A stretch of DNA of 9,021 bases from a bacterium HR27. Lineage in GTDB: Bacteria; Chloroflexota; Chloroflexia; Thermomicrobiales; Thermomicrobiaceae. Numbering within the stretch: the stretch's first letter is position 1; every line of letters begins with the position of its first letter. The stretch is from positions 1-9,021 of the forward strand of contig BEID01000028.1 of assembly GCA_002898975.1 (NCBI GenBank). Direction: 5' to 3'. Shown here piece by piece: positions 1 to 5,855 of the stretch. The notes under the pieces were generated by a model. The model worked only from the letters and a program-made list of their open reading frames with translations, had not been told where the DNA came from and searched no databases. A program made the translations under genes and the position numbers.

Positions 1-512
1 CTGGCTGGTGCGCCGTCGAGCGGAACGAGAAGCCGCTCCGGCGGTGCGGGGGCGCGCAGCGGTGCGGTACGGCGCTGCCCGGCACGAGCGACGAGCGTCG
101 GGCGTTCGGCTTCCTGGAGCACCTGTTGCGCGATCCGACCGAAGAGGAAGCCGCGTAGACCACCGCTTCCATGCGTCGTGAGTGCGATGACATCAGCCCC
201 GAAGGCGCGGGCCTGGCGCGCGATGCAGGACGCGACAGCGGCATGGTCAGCCGCGATCACGGCGACGCGGCACACGATTCCCGCTCGCCGGAGGTCGGCA
301 GCGACCGCTTCCAGGTACCGTGCAGCCGCTTCGGCAGTGGTGAGGTGTGGTTCGCCGTGTATCGCTTCGGGCGGCGCAGCTTCGAGCACGTGGAGCAACA
401 CGAGTTCTCCACCACAGCGGTGCGCGATCCCGGCCGCGATCGGCAGGATCTCTTCGGCGAGGCGGGAGCCGTCGAGTGCGACGAGGATCCGGTCGAACGG
501 TTTCGTCGTCAT
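1..512 (-). CDS. Universal stress protein (UspA family), 3' part outside window
   Basis: This gene runs off the left edge; 170 codons are visible from the ATG at 512-510. The product starts MTTKPFDRILVALDGS, the usual first strand of a UspA domain. It continues with LVLLHVLE (residues 37-44), ADVIALTTHG (106-115) and a C-terminal strand RPTLVAR (137-143). The nucleotide-binding motif G-2x-G-9x-G(S/T) is only partly kept: T112 takes the place of the first Gly, G115 and G125 are present, and the last Gly is followed by R126. A second domain begins at about residue 157 (PPERLLVPLDG), so this is probably a tandem-domain Usp of about 280-300 residues. Such proteins are cytosolic and linked to stress survival, often through ATP or AMP binding; ATP binding here is doubtful because of the imperfect motif. 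The start overlaps the upstream transporter stop as ATGA, which suggests translational coupling. Confidence 0.94.
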   Translation of the reverse strand, partial: MTTKPFDRILVALDGSRLAEEILPIAAGIAHRCGGELVLLHVLEAAPPEAIHGEPHLTTAEAAARYLEAVAADLRRAGIVCRVAVIAADHAAVASCIARQARAFGADVIALTTHGSGGLRGFLFGRIAQQVLQEAERPTLVARAGQRRTAPLRAPAPPERLLVPLDGAPA

Positions 513-1795
513 ACGCCACCGCCGGCGAAAGTCGTCCAGAGGAGGAAGAGGTTGAGCGCCACGATGAGGGCAGCGAGCACGCTCGCGACCAGAGTCGTTA
601 CCCGGTGATTGGCGAGCGCTCCCATGAGCCTACGGTCGGCCGTGAAGCGGATCAAGGGGATGAGCGCGAAGGGAATACCGAAGCTCAGGACGACCTGACT
701 GATGACCAGTGTCCGGGTCGGATCGAGCCCGAGCGCGATGACGACGAGAGCTGGAAGCATGGTGATGCCGCGGCGGAGCCACACCGGGATCGTTCGGTGG
801 AGGAAGCCCTGCATCACGACCTGCCCGGCCATCGTACCGACGGTCGAGGACGACAGCCCGGAGGCAAGCAGCGAGACGGCGAACGCTGCACTCGCCAGCG
901 GGCCGAGCAGGGGTTCGAGCGTCCGGTGCGCCTCCTCGATCGTGCCGACATGGGCGAGCCCACGGCTATGGAAGGTCGAGGCTGCCATCACCAGCATGGC
1001 CGCGTTCACAAGCCCGGCGATACCCATGGCGATCACGACATCGAGGACCTCAAAGCGGAAGATCCGGCGGGCCTCCTCGCTGGTGCGCGGCACGATCCGG
1101 TGCTGGGTGAGGGCCGAGTGCAAGTAGATCACGTGCGGCATGACGGTCGCGCCCAGGATACCGGTAGCCAGCAGCACGCTCTCCGGCCCAGCGAACCGCG
1201 GGATCACGGCATGGCTGGCGATCGCACCCCAATCGGGACGTTCGAGGATCGTCTCCACGACGTAGCAACCAGCGATGATGCCGACGAAGGTCGTGATCAC
1301 CGCTTCGATCGGCCGGTGACCGTAGCGCTCCAGAGCCAGGATGGCGAACGTCGCGACACCGGTCAGGAGGCCGCCGATGAAGAGCGGAAAGTGAAAGAGG
1401 AGCGCGAAGCCGAGGGCAGCACCGAGGAACTCGGCGAGGTCGGTGGCCATGGCGACCAGTTCAGCGACGACCCACATAGCCCAGACGACCGGGCGGGGAA
1501 AACGCTCGCGGCAGACCTCGGCCAGGTTGCGGCCGGTGGCGATGCCGAGCTTGGCGGACAGCGACTGGATGAGCATCGCAGCGAGGTTAGCGGCGAAAAT
1601 GACCCAGAGGAGCGTGTAGCCGAAGCGTGCCCCGCTCTCGATATTGGTCGCGTAGTTACCAGGATCGATGTAGGCGACGCTCGCGACGAAGGCCGGGCCG
1701 AGATAGGGGAGGACGCTGGCGAGGCGCCCGCGCACGAAGCGAAAACGGTGGGGTGCTGGTGCAGCGGCGGGTACCTCGGTCGGTGGCTCGTTCAC
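509..1795 (-). CDS. mntH: NRAMP-family Mn2+/Fe2+ transporter (MntH-like)
   Basis: A 428-residue multi-helix membrane protein of the NRAMP family, which imports divalent Mn2+ or Fe2+ together with protons across the cytoplasmic membrane. The TM1 motif DPGN is at residues 44-47. The TM6 motif is ATVMPH at 216-221. By family knowledge D44, N47, the A216 carbonyl and M219 correspond to the metal ligands D56, N59, A227 and M230 of the Deinococcus NRAMP structure. The Met ligand favours Mn/Fe/Cd over Ca or Mg. Hydrophobic segments run through the whole length, and the size matches bacterial MntH (about 400-450). The start is GTG at 1795-1793, preceded by AAGGAGG at 1806-1800, a short spacing of four bases. 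The stop overlaps the Usp start. The assignment to Mn rather than Fe is inferred; the family is clear. Confidence 0.96.
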   Translation of the reverse strand: MNEPPTEVPAAAPAPHRFRFVRGRLASVLPYLGPAFVASVAYIDPGNYATNIESGARFGYTLLWVIFAANLAAMLIQSLSAKLGIATGRNLAEVCRERFPRPVVWAMWVVAELVAMATDLAEFLGAALGFALLFHFPLFIGGLLTGVATFAILALERYGHRPIEAVITTFVGIIAGCYVVETILERPDWGAIASHAVIPRFAGPESVLLATGILGATVMPHVIYLHSALTQHRIVPRTSEEARRIFRFEVLDVVIAMGIAGLVNAAMLVMAASTFHSRGLAHVGTIEEAHRTLEPLLGPLASAAFAVSLLASGLSSSTVGTMAGQVVMQGFLHRTIPVWLRRGITMLPALVVIALGLDPTRTLVISQVVLSFGIPFALIPLIRFTADRRLMGALANHRVTTLVASVLAALIVALNLFLLWTTFAGGGV

Positions 1796-1799
1796 GTCG

Positions 1800-1806
1800 C
1801 CTCCTT
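1800..1806 (-). promoter_or_regulatory. Shine-Dalgarno site of the NRAMP gene
   Basis: AAGGAGG on the minus strand lies four bases before the GTG start. No other good start codon lies close by, so this site decides the start. Confidence 0.75.
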
Positions 1807-1812
1807 CCGAAT

Positions 1813-1831
1813 TTAGCTCCTGCTAATCATA
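1813..1831 (-). promoter_or_regulatory. Candidate promoter -10 box overlapped by an inverted repeat (possible metal-regulator operator)
   Basis: On the minus strand TATGAT (1831-1826) is one base from the TATAAT consensus. No good -35 box is seen 16-18 bases upstream. The inverted repeat TTAGC-TCCT-GCTAA (1813-1826) begins at the last base of the -10 box and would cover the transcription start. TTAG...CTAA half-sites recall operators of DtxR/MntR-type metalloregulators, which commonly repress NRAMP genes when Mn or Fe is plentiful. The link to such a regulator is inference; no regulator gene is in the window. Confidence 0.5.
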
Positions 1832-1850
1832 CGCGATCGGGGGGTACAGT

Positions 1851-1870
1851 CGCTCGTTGGCAGCCGAGCG
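1851..1870. repeat. Short inverted repeat in the divergent NRAMP/HEPN intergenic region
   Basis: CGCTCG (1851-1856) and CGAGCG (1865-1870) are perfect complements around an 8-base loop. It lies between the NRAMP promoter and the HEPN gene. It could be an operator or chance in GC-rich DNA. No plus-strand promoter for the HEPN gene stands out here, although TATGCT at 1892-1897 is a possible weak -10 box. Confidence 0.3.
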
Positions 1871-1950
1871 CGTCGCGGCAGAAGCGAGGTGGTATGCTCG
1901 GGACGATCAGGTTCCGAGGCGGTTCGGTCGCTGGGGGACGAGCGAGAGCG

Positions 1951-2376
1951 GTGGTACGCCGGGCAGCGGATTGGTTCACCCAAGCCGAGCACGATTTGGA
2001 ACTCGCCGAGATCGCGGCAGCTGCGGGGCGGCACGAGTGGGCGTGCTTCGCGGCACAACAGGCGGCCGAGAAGGCGGTCAAGGCGCTCCACCTGCATCTC
2101 GGGCAGGCCGTGTGGGCGCATGCGGTGACGCGTCTCCTCGAAGAGCTGCCGCTCGCGGTACCGGAAGCGTTGCGCGATGCCGCCCGTCGCCTGGACGCCT
2201 ATTACGTTGCGCCCCGCTATCCCGATGCCTTCGTCGAGGGACCACCAGCCCGGTACTTCGGCCCACGGCAGAGCGAGGAGGCGATCGGCTATGCCCGTGG
2301 CATCCTCGAGTTCGTTCGTACTCAGATGGCCGAATCGCGAAGAGATCCTCCGGGCGGTCGCGAACTGGGCGCGTGA
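1951..2376 (+). CDS. HEPN domain protein (COG2250-type) of a HEPN/MNT pair
   Basis: With the GTG start at 1951 the product has 141 residues and begins MVRRAADWFTQAEHDLELAE, the usual opening of COG2250 HEPN proteins. Family landmarks are WACFAAQQAAEKAVKAL (30-46) and the YYVAPRYPDAF stretch (84-94). HEPN domains form helical bundles. In toxin pairs they are often RNases or AMPylation targets, with a neighbouring minimal nucleotidyltransferase as partner. The RX4-6H catalytic motif of HEPN RNases is not visible, so RNase activity is doubtful. An in-frame ATG at 1894 with GAGG at 1886-1889 would add 19 Gly/Arg-rich residues. I prefer 1951 because that extension has weaker G/C at third positions and lies outside the family's usual length. 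The last 28 residues are encoded within the overlap with the next gene. Confidence 0.88.
   Translation: MVRRAADWFTQAEHDLELAEIAAAAGRHEWACFAAQQAAEKAVKALHLHLGQAVWAHAVTRLLEELPLAVPEALRDAARRLDAYYVAPRYPDAFVEGPPARYFGPRQSEEAIGYARGILEFVRTQMAESRRDPPGGRELGA
2275..2281 (+). promoter_or_regulatory. Shine-Dalgarno site of the nucleotidyltransferase, inside the HEPN gene
   Basis: GAGGAGG lies nine bases before ATG 2291. It fixes the start among several in-frame upstream candidates and supports the long gene overlap. Confidence 0.75.
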
Positions 2377-2722
2377 GTTGCGCGTCCTCGGGCTCGTCGC
2401 CGTCGGCATCTTCGGCTCCTATGCGCGGGGCGATTGGGGCGTCGGGAGCGATGTCGACCTCATCGTGATCGTCGAGCATTCCGAGCGGCCGTCGATCGAG
2501 CGACCGATCGATCTCCCGCTCGAGCGGCTCCCCGTACCGGCCGATGCGCTCGTCTACACGCGTGCGGAATGGGAGCAGTTGCCGCAGGTGAACCCCCATT
2601 TCGCGTCGGTCCTGGCGCGCGAGGTCGTGTGGGTCTACGGGAAACCGGAGCCGACCGAGAAGCGAGCGGGCTCGGAGCGGTCGCACGACCGCCCCGAGCC
2701 CGAGCCTGCGAGCTCGCCCTAG
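2291..2722 (+). CDS. MNT-type nucleotidyltransferase, partner of the HEPN protein
   Basis: A 143-residue protein of the minimal nucleotidyltransferase (MJ0435-like, DNA polymerase beta superfamily) group. The active-site motif GSYARGDWGVGSDVD is at residues 42-56. It gives the GS pair and two metal-binding aspartates, D54 and D56; D74 in PIDLPLE is a possible third acidic residue. Family members transfer nucleotides, and in HepT/MntA-like systems the MNT protein AMPylates and neutralises its HEPN partner. The start ATG at 2291 has GAGGAGG at 2275-2281, nine bases upstream. This places the start 86 bases inside the HEPN gene, in another frame, so the two are probably co-translated. The last 25 residues are charged and proline-rich and look disordered. 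Function as an antitoxin is inferred from the pairing. Confidence 0.92.
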   Translation: MPVASSSSFVLRWPNREEILRAVANWARELRVLGLVAVGIFGSYARGDWGVGSDVDLIVIVEHSERPSIERPIDLPLERLPVPADALVYTRAEWEQLPQVNPHFASVLAREVVWVYGKPEPTEKRAGSERSHDRPEPEPASSP

Positions 2723-5145
2723 CGAACCGGTGAGCTGCCCTGGTCGAGCACCGTTCCGTCCTCGCGGACGAATGCCCACTCGTAGTGGTCCGGGTAGAGA
2801 GCCAGCTCGAGGACGCCGTAGGCATTATCGATGCGCACTTCGTCGCACGGTTCGTCAGCGGCGTGCACGTCTGCATCGTAGACGTTCTTGCCGCCGGTAC
2901 CGACGACGAAGTGGCGGACACTGCCGGTGTTGCAGACCGAGTCGGCATTCTGGATCGCATACCGCTGGTAGTTATGATCGTGGCCAGCCAGGGAAAGATC
3001 GACGCCGTACTGGTCGAACAGGCGATAGAAATCGCCCAGGCTGGACTTGTACTGACCGTAGTAATTGCCGGTCGTCCAGTACGGGTGATGCAGAAAGACG
3101 AGCACGTTCTTGCCGCGGTTGGCCTCGAGCACGCTCTGGACGAACTGGTATTGCGGTGAACCGACGCCACAGCCGCCGACCTTGGAACAGTTGGAGTTGA
3201 TCGCGATCGCGATCCAGTTATTGCCGAGGTCGAAGGCGTAGTAGCCCTTCGTACGGTCGCCGGCGAGCGGGCCGAAGTAATCGAAGTAGCCTGCGGCCCC
3301 AGAGGTGAGGTACTCGTGATTTCCCGGTACTGGCTTGGTGATCGCCTTGAGCTGGCCCCAGGTCGGATCGTAGCTCTGCTGGAACTTGGCGAGTGCGCCG
3401 TCCTCGTACTGGAGGTCACCAAGCGCCAGCACGTAAGCGGGTGCGAGGCGCTTGGCGAGTTCGGCGGTGTACTTGTGCCGGCAGGCCGTGGCGGTGCCGT
3501 TGTTATTGTTCCAGCTGGACGAGCTCGGGTCGCAGGCGACGTCACCGATCGCGACGACCTTTACCGGACCGGTGCTGGAGGGTGGTGTGGTCGGTGTCGC
3601 GGTCGGTGTCGGCGTGGGCGCAGGCGACGGGGTGGTTGTGGGAGTCGGCGCCGGTGCGGAGCCCTGCCCGTTGGCGTGCAGAATGTCGAGGTAGAGACCG
3701 AAACCGGAAGGGCTTGCCCATTCGTCAGCCGATTCGACGGCGGTACCCTCGCCCCACTCGTTGAAGGTCGTGATCAGCTGCCACGGTTCACCGCTGGCGA
3801 CCATGTCACGCACGTTCTGTGCCCAGCGGTTCGGATCGCGAGCCAGCCGAGGCTGGCTGTCGGTCGCCAGCCAGAAGCCGGGCGAGATGGTGTAGGAGTA
3901 GCCGCGCTGCTGGTCAGCCGCGACGGCCGGTCCGTACTGGTGCCAGGAGTCGGGCTGGTTGGCGCAAGTGCGATAGCCACTGAAGACCTTGAGGACGAGA
4001 TAGGCACCGAGTTCGCGTGCGACCGGTACCCAACGGTCGGCGACTTCACAGGAAGAATCGTCGGCGTTGTAGACGAAGACGACGAACTTGCCGTTGACAC
4101 GGAGATAGTCCGGGTCGTTGGCGTAGCGGTCCCGGATGTAGGTGAGGTCGCTGCGGATCTCGTCAGGTGTGAGGTCGCGCTGGCCTTCCTGCTCGTGATA
4201 GATCGCCCACTTGAAACCGGTACCGTCGCTGGCCTGGAGGATCTTGGCGAAGTCGACGTCGGTGTGATGACCCTGTCCCCACCAGGAGGCGATCGCAGCC
4301 TGGATACCGCCGTACTGCATGGCGGCGATGTGCTGACGGATCACCGTAGCGTCACCCGTGTCGTAGTAGCCGAGCGTCGGATGGTAATGGGTGAACGGGA
4401 AGATGCCGCTTTGCTTCCAAGCTTCTGGGAACCATGGGTAGTAGAAGACCGCCCGGATCGGGAAGGCGAGGCTGTCACCGGCTGGGGGTGTGCCGGGCAT
4501 CGGTGTCGGACTCGTCGCTGGAGTCGGGCTCGGAGTTGGCGTGGGCGGTACCGGTGTCGGGGTGGGAGAGGACGGTGCGGCGAACTCGAGGACGAGCTGG
4601 GGCGCGGTCGGCCCGGTCTCGCGGCTAGCCAGGTTCATCTGGGTCGGATCGCTGGTGACGATCGCGAAGCTCACCTTCGTGCCGGGGCGGACGGCCGAGG
4701 TCACGTCGATACTCGTCCATTGGCCGGACGCGAAGGGCCCGGAACGCGCGATAGCGGTGCTGCCGACCGCCGGTGCGTTCTGATAGGTGATCGTGCGTTC
4801 GCCCCAGGTGGTATCGGAGACCGGCCGGAGTTCATAGCCCGTACGGTGTCGACTCTGTGCGTAGATGCGGAGTGTGGCACGCGTGATGGTGTTCGAAACA
4901 GTCGTCAGGTCGAAGCGGAGGTAACTCCGCATGATCGGCGAGCCGTCGGCTCGGAGCGACGTTGCTGTTCCGTAGTTCTGGTTCGGCTTGCCCTCGTAGA
5001 CGTAGGCGTCTGCTTCGGGGGCCAGGGTCAGCGTCTGGGGTGCACCGCTGCTGCGGCTGAGCCAGGCGACGGAGAGCGTCGCGATGACGAGAACGATGGC
5101 GCTCGCGGCACCGATTCGGTCGCGCAGGGTCTTCCAGTGCTGCAC
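2719..5145 (-). CDS. Exported CBM96-like / GH99-like / purple-acid-phosphatase-like fusion protein
   Basis: An 808-residue exported protein. Residues 1-35 form a signal peptide or anchor (hydrophobic AASAIVLVIATLSVAWL). Residues 36-189 resemble a DNRLRE/CBM96-type beta-sandwich (ADAYVY, SYLRFDL, TWGERTITYQNAP). After a Pro/Thr linker (190-223) comes a GH99-like TIM-barrel domain (224-495) with FYYPWF (234-239), ASWWG (286-290), YHEQE (316-320) and FNEWGEGT (461-468); Glu residues here are plausible catalytic acids. After a second linker (496-526) comes a metallophosphoesterase. It matches purple acid phosphatase motifs: GDVA (534-537), GDxxY (576-580), GNHE (608-611), VxxH (683-686) and GHDH (721-724). 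The Tyr in GDxxY is the usual Fe(III) ligand of that family. The first motif is GDVA, not GDxG. The GTG start at 5145 follows AAGGAGGT with a 6-base spacer. The protein could act on extracellular phosphorylated glycans; the substrate is unknown. Confidence 0.9.
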   Translation of the reverse strand: MQHWKTLRDRIGAASAIVLVIATLSVAWLSRSSGAPQTLTLAPEADAYVYEGKPNQNYGTATSLRADGSPIMRSYLRFDLTTVSNTITRATLRIYAQSRHRTGYELRPVSDTTWGERTITYQNAPAVGSTAIARSGPFASGQWTSIDVTSAVRPGTKVSFAIVTSDPTQMNLASRETGPTAPQLVLEFAAPSSPTPTPVPPTPTPSPTPATSPTPMPGTPPAGDSLAFPIRAVFYYPWFPEAWKQSGIFPFTHYHPTLGYYDTGDATVIRQHIAAMQYGGIQAAIASWWGQGHHTDVDFAKILQASDGTGFKWAIYHEQEGQRDLTPDEIRSDLTYIRDRYANDPDYLRVNGKFVVFVYNADDSSCEVADRWVPVARELGAYLVLKVFSGYRTCANQPDSWHQYGPAVAADQQRGYSYTISPGFWLATDSQPRLARDPNRWAQNVRDMVASGEPWQLITTFNEWGEGTAVESADEWASPSGFGLYLDILHANGQGSAPAPTPTTTPSPAPTPTPTATPTTPPSSTGPVKVVAIGDVACDPSSSSWNNNNGTATACRHKYTAELAKRLAPAYVLALGDLQYEDGALAKFQQSYDPTWGQLKAITKPVPGNHEYLTSGAAGYFDYFGPLAGDRTKGYYAFDLGNNWIAIAINSNCSKVGGCGVGSPQYQFVQSVLEANRGKNVLVFLHHPYWTTGNYYGQYKSSLGDFYRLFDQYGVDLSLAGHDHNYQRYAIQNADSVCNTGSVRHFVVGTGGKNVYDADVHAADEPCDEVRIDNAYGVLELALYPDHYEWAFVREDGTVLDQGSSPVR
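3568..3660 (-). repeat. Linker-coding low-complexity repeat 2 (Pro/Thr/Ala)
   Basis: Codes for residues 496-526 of the fusion protein, mostly alternating Pro and Thr or Ala. On the plus strand two adjacent 12-mers at 3589-3600 and 3601-3612, GGTCGGTGTCGC and GGTCGGTGTCGG, differ at one base. The segment joins the GH99-like and phosphatase domains. Confidence 0.8.
4477..4578 (-). repeat. Linker-coding low-complexity repeat 1 (Pro/Thr/Ser)
   Basis: Codes for residues 190-223, a PTPTP-rich linker between the CBM96-like and GH99-like domains. The DNA is degenerate GGTGTCGG/GGAGTCGG repeats on the plus strand. Such linkers are typical of modular exported glycosidases. Confidence 0.8.
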
Positions 5146-5151
5146 GTCATG

Positions 5152-5159
5152 ACCTCCTT
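5152..5159 (-). promoter_or_regulatory. Shine-Dalgarno site of the fusion hydrolase gene
   Basis: AAGGAGGT on the minus strand lies six bases before the GTG start at 5145. An ATG at 5150-5148 is out of frame and too close to the site, so GTG is the better start. Confidence 0.8.
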
Positions 5160-5221
5160 GGCTGTCGTCGCAAGAGCGCCGGCCGGCTCACTCCATGCTC
5201 TCTTGACTACGGAACGGTGCA

Positions 5222-5239
5222 TGTGCCAGGAGAGGCACA
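5222..5239. repeat. Inverted repeat upstream of the fusion hydrolase gene
   Basis: TGTGCC (5222-5227) and GGCACA (5234-5239) pair around AGGAGA. It would form a small hairpin in the leader of the minus-strand gene or serve as a protein site. Six base pairs could be chance. Confidence 0.3.
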
Positions 5240-5304
5240 GGACTCCCAAAGCCCATGACCATTCACGACTACGCCTGATCAGGACTGATGGAGGAGAGAG
5301 CAAA

Positions 5305-5316
5305 ACAGAAATCTGT
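5305..5316. repeat. Near-perfect palindrome ACAGAAATCTGT
   Basis: Arms ACAGA and TCTGT flank a central AA. The size fits a dimeric regulator site, about 160 bases before the minus-strand start. No regulator can be named. Confidence 0.3.
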
Positions 5317-5400
5317 CAGTATGTGGAAAAGACGGTCGGTGGGCTTCGTGCAGTGAGAGGGCGTGGTCGTCGAGAGAGGAGAGATGTACGACAGGAAACG

Positions 5401-5434
5401 CACAGTGTTGCTGTGGCTCGCTCCCGGAGGAGCG
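5401..5434. repeat. Two adjacent small hairpins
   Basis: CACAG-TGTTG-CTGTG at 5401-5415 is followed after three bases by CGCTCC-CGGA-GGAGCG at 5419-5434. Both would form in the predicted minus-strand leader RNA. Neither has a U tract, so a simple terminator role is unlikely. Confidence 0.35.
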
Positions 5435-5460
5435 TTCGGTGAACCAGCGAGCGTCCGATC

Positions 5461-5520
5461 CCCACCGTCTCTCCCGCTTCCCGGCAGGGGTGTACGGCCA
5501 CCCCTGTCTGACGGCGTGGG
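5461..5520. ncRNA. Nested stem structure (candidate structured leader or small RNA)
   Basis: The inner arms CAGGGGTG (5485-5492) and CACCCCTG (5499-5506) are perfect complements around a 6-base loop. They extend to 5483-5508 with one G-U pair. An outer stem pairs CCCAC (5461-5465) with GTGGG (5516-5520), and CGTC (5466-5469) with GACG (5510-5513), leaving a 2-base bulge. An asymmetric internal loop (5470-5482) separates the two stems. If the minus-strand promoter at 5521-5549 is real, this structure would be the very 5' end of that transcript. No known RNA family is recognised, and it could instead be a protein site or transcription barrier. Confidence 0.35.
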
Positions 5521-5549
5521 AGGGTAGCAGGCGGGATTCGTGGTGACAA
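5521..5549 (-). promoter_or_regulatory. Candidate minus-strand promoter for the fusion hydrolase
   Basis: On the minus strand, -35 TTGTCA (5549-5544, five of six consensus bases) is followed by exactly 17 bases and TACCCT (5526-5521). A TG one base upstream of the -10 makes it an extended -10. Transcription would begin near 5514, giving a leader of about 370 bases before the GTG at 5145. The -10 box itself is weak. Confidence 0.45.
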
Positions 5550-5662
5550 CATGGCAAAGGTTCAATTCGCTGCGCGATCAGGTTTCGGGCAGAGTCTGAG
5601 CAGATTCCTGGCAGGTTTTGAACAACATGACACCTGCAATGGTTAGTTTTCCAGTAGCCGCA

Positions 5663-5687
5663 AGATGCTTGATCATAGAAAGCATCT
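5663..5687. repeat. Perfect 8-bp inverted repeat upstream of the STAND ATPase promoter
   Basis: AGATGCTT (5663-5670) and AAGCATCT (5680-5687) flank a 9-base loop. The site is A/T-richer than its surroundings and ends 35 bases before the candidate -35 box. It could be an activator site, or the end of a small transcript. Confidence 0.4.
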
Positions 5688-5722
5688 CGAAAACTCGGCC
5701 AGACGAGAACGAAAGACTGGTC

Positions 5723-5770
5723 TTGCGCCCGAGCGGGCATTCTGGTACTCTAGGGCTAGGAAAAATTTCC
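5723..5770 (+). promoter_or_regulatory. Candidate promoter and overlapping palindrome for the STAND ATPase
   Basis: TTGCGC (5723-5728), a 17-base spacer and TACTCT (5746-5751), with TG one base before the -10, form a weak extended promoter. The near-palindrome GGAAA-AA-TTTCC (5759-5770) sits at the expected start point and could be an operator, possibly for the HTH-bearing product itself. The predicted leader is about 98 bases. Confidence 0.4.
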
Positions 5771-5793
5771 CAATCCAGCGCGGAGTCGGCGAT

Positions 5794-5845
5794 GGGGGTG
5801 CTGGCGGGAATGCAATGGCACGGATAGGGCCACCCCTGAAAGGAT
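5794..5845 (+). promoter_or_regulatory. Possible leader stem abutting the STAND ATPase ribosome site
   Basis: GGGGTG (5795-5800) can pair with CACCCC (5831-5836), directly before the GAAAGGAT ribosome site at 5838-5845. The 11-mer GGCCACCCCTG (5828-5838) occurs also at 5496-5506 in the divergent hairpin. The six-pair stem with a 30-base loop is only modestly stable, so control of translation is speculative. Confidence 0.3.
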
Positions 5846-5855
5846 CGGTAGAACC

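Larger units (their letters stand above)
5146..5855. other. Divergent intergenic region of 710 bases without a convincing gene
   Basis: It separates the fusion hydrolase (minus) from the STAND ATPase (plus) and looks less GC-biased than the genes around it. Open frames on both strands lack family features, ribosome sites or coding-like third positions. It holds candidate promoters for both neighbours. Hairpins lie at 5222-5239, 5305-5316, 5401-5415, 5419-5434, 5461-5520 and 5663-5687. The density of hairpins suggests long structured leaders or a small RNA. Confidence 0.6.

Noticed and set aside
347..1816. Long plus-strand open frame antisense to the NRAMP gene
   Set aside because: It is rich in Arg, Gly, Asp and Glu, has no family motif, and mirrors the well-supported NRAMP gene; a GC-rich shadow frame.
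3589..3612. Short tandem repeats resembling a CRISPR or VNTR array
   Set aside because: They are degenerate, lack spacers and encode a Pro/Thr linker in frame.
3316..5442. Long plus-strand open frame of about 700 codons opposite the fusion hydrolase
   Set aside because: The opposite strand encodes clear GH99-like and phosphatase motifs with a strong ribosome site. This frame only mirrors its codon bias.
5559..5568. tRNA-like TpsiC sequence GGTTCAATTC
   Set aside because: No acceptor stem, anticodon arm or D arm could be placed around it on this strand.
5279..5740. Minus-strand open frames in the divergent intergenic region
   Set aside because: No recognisable domain and no coding-like third positions, and they run through the hairpins; treated as non-coding.
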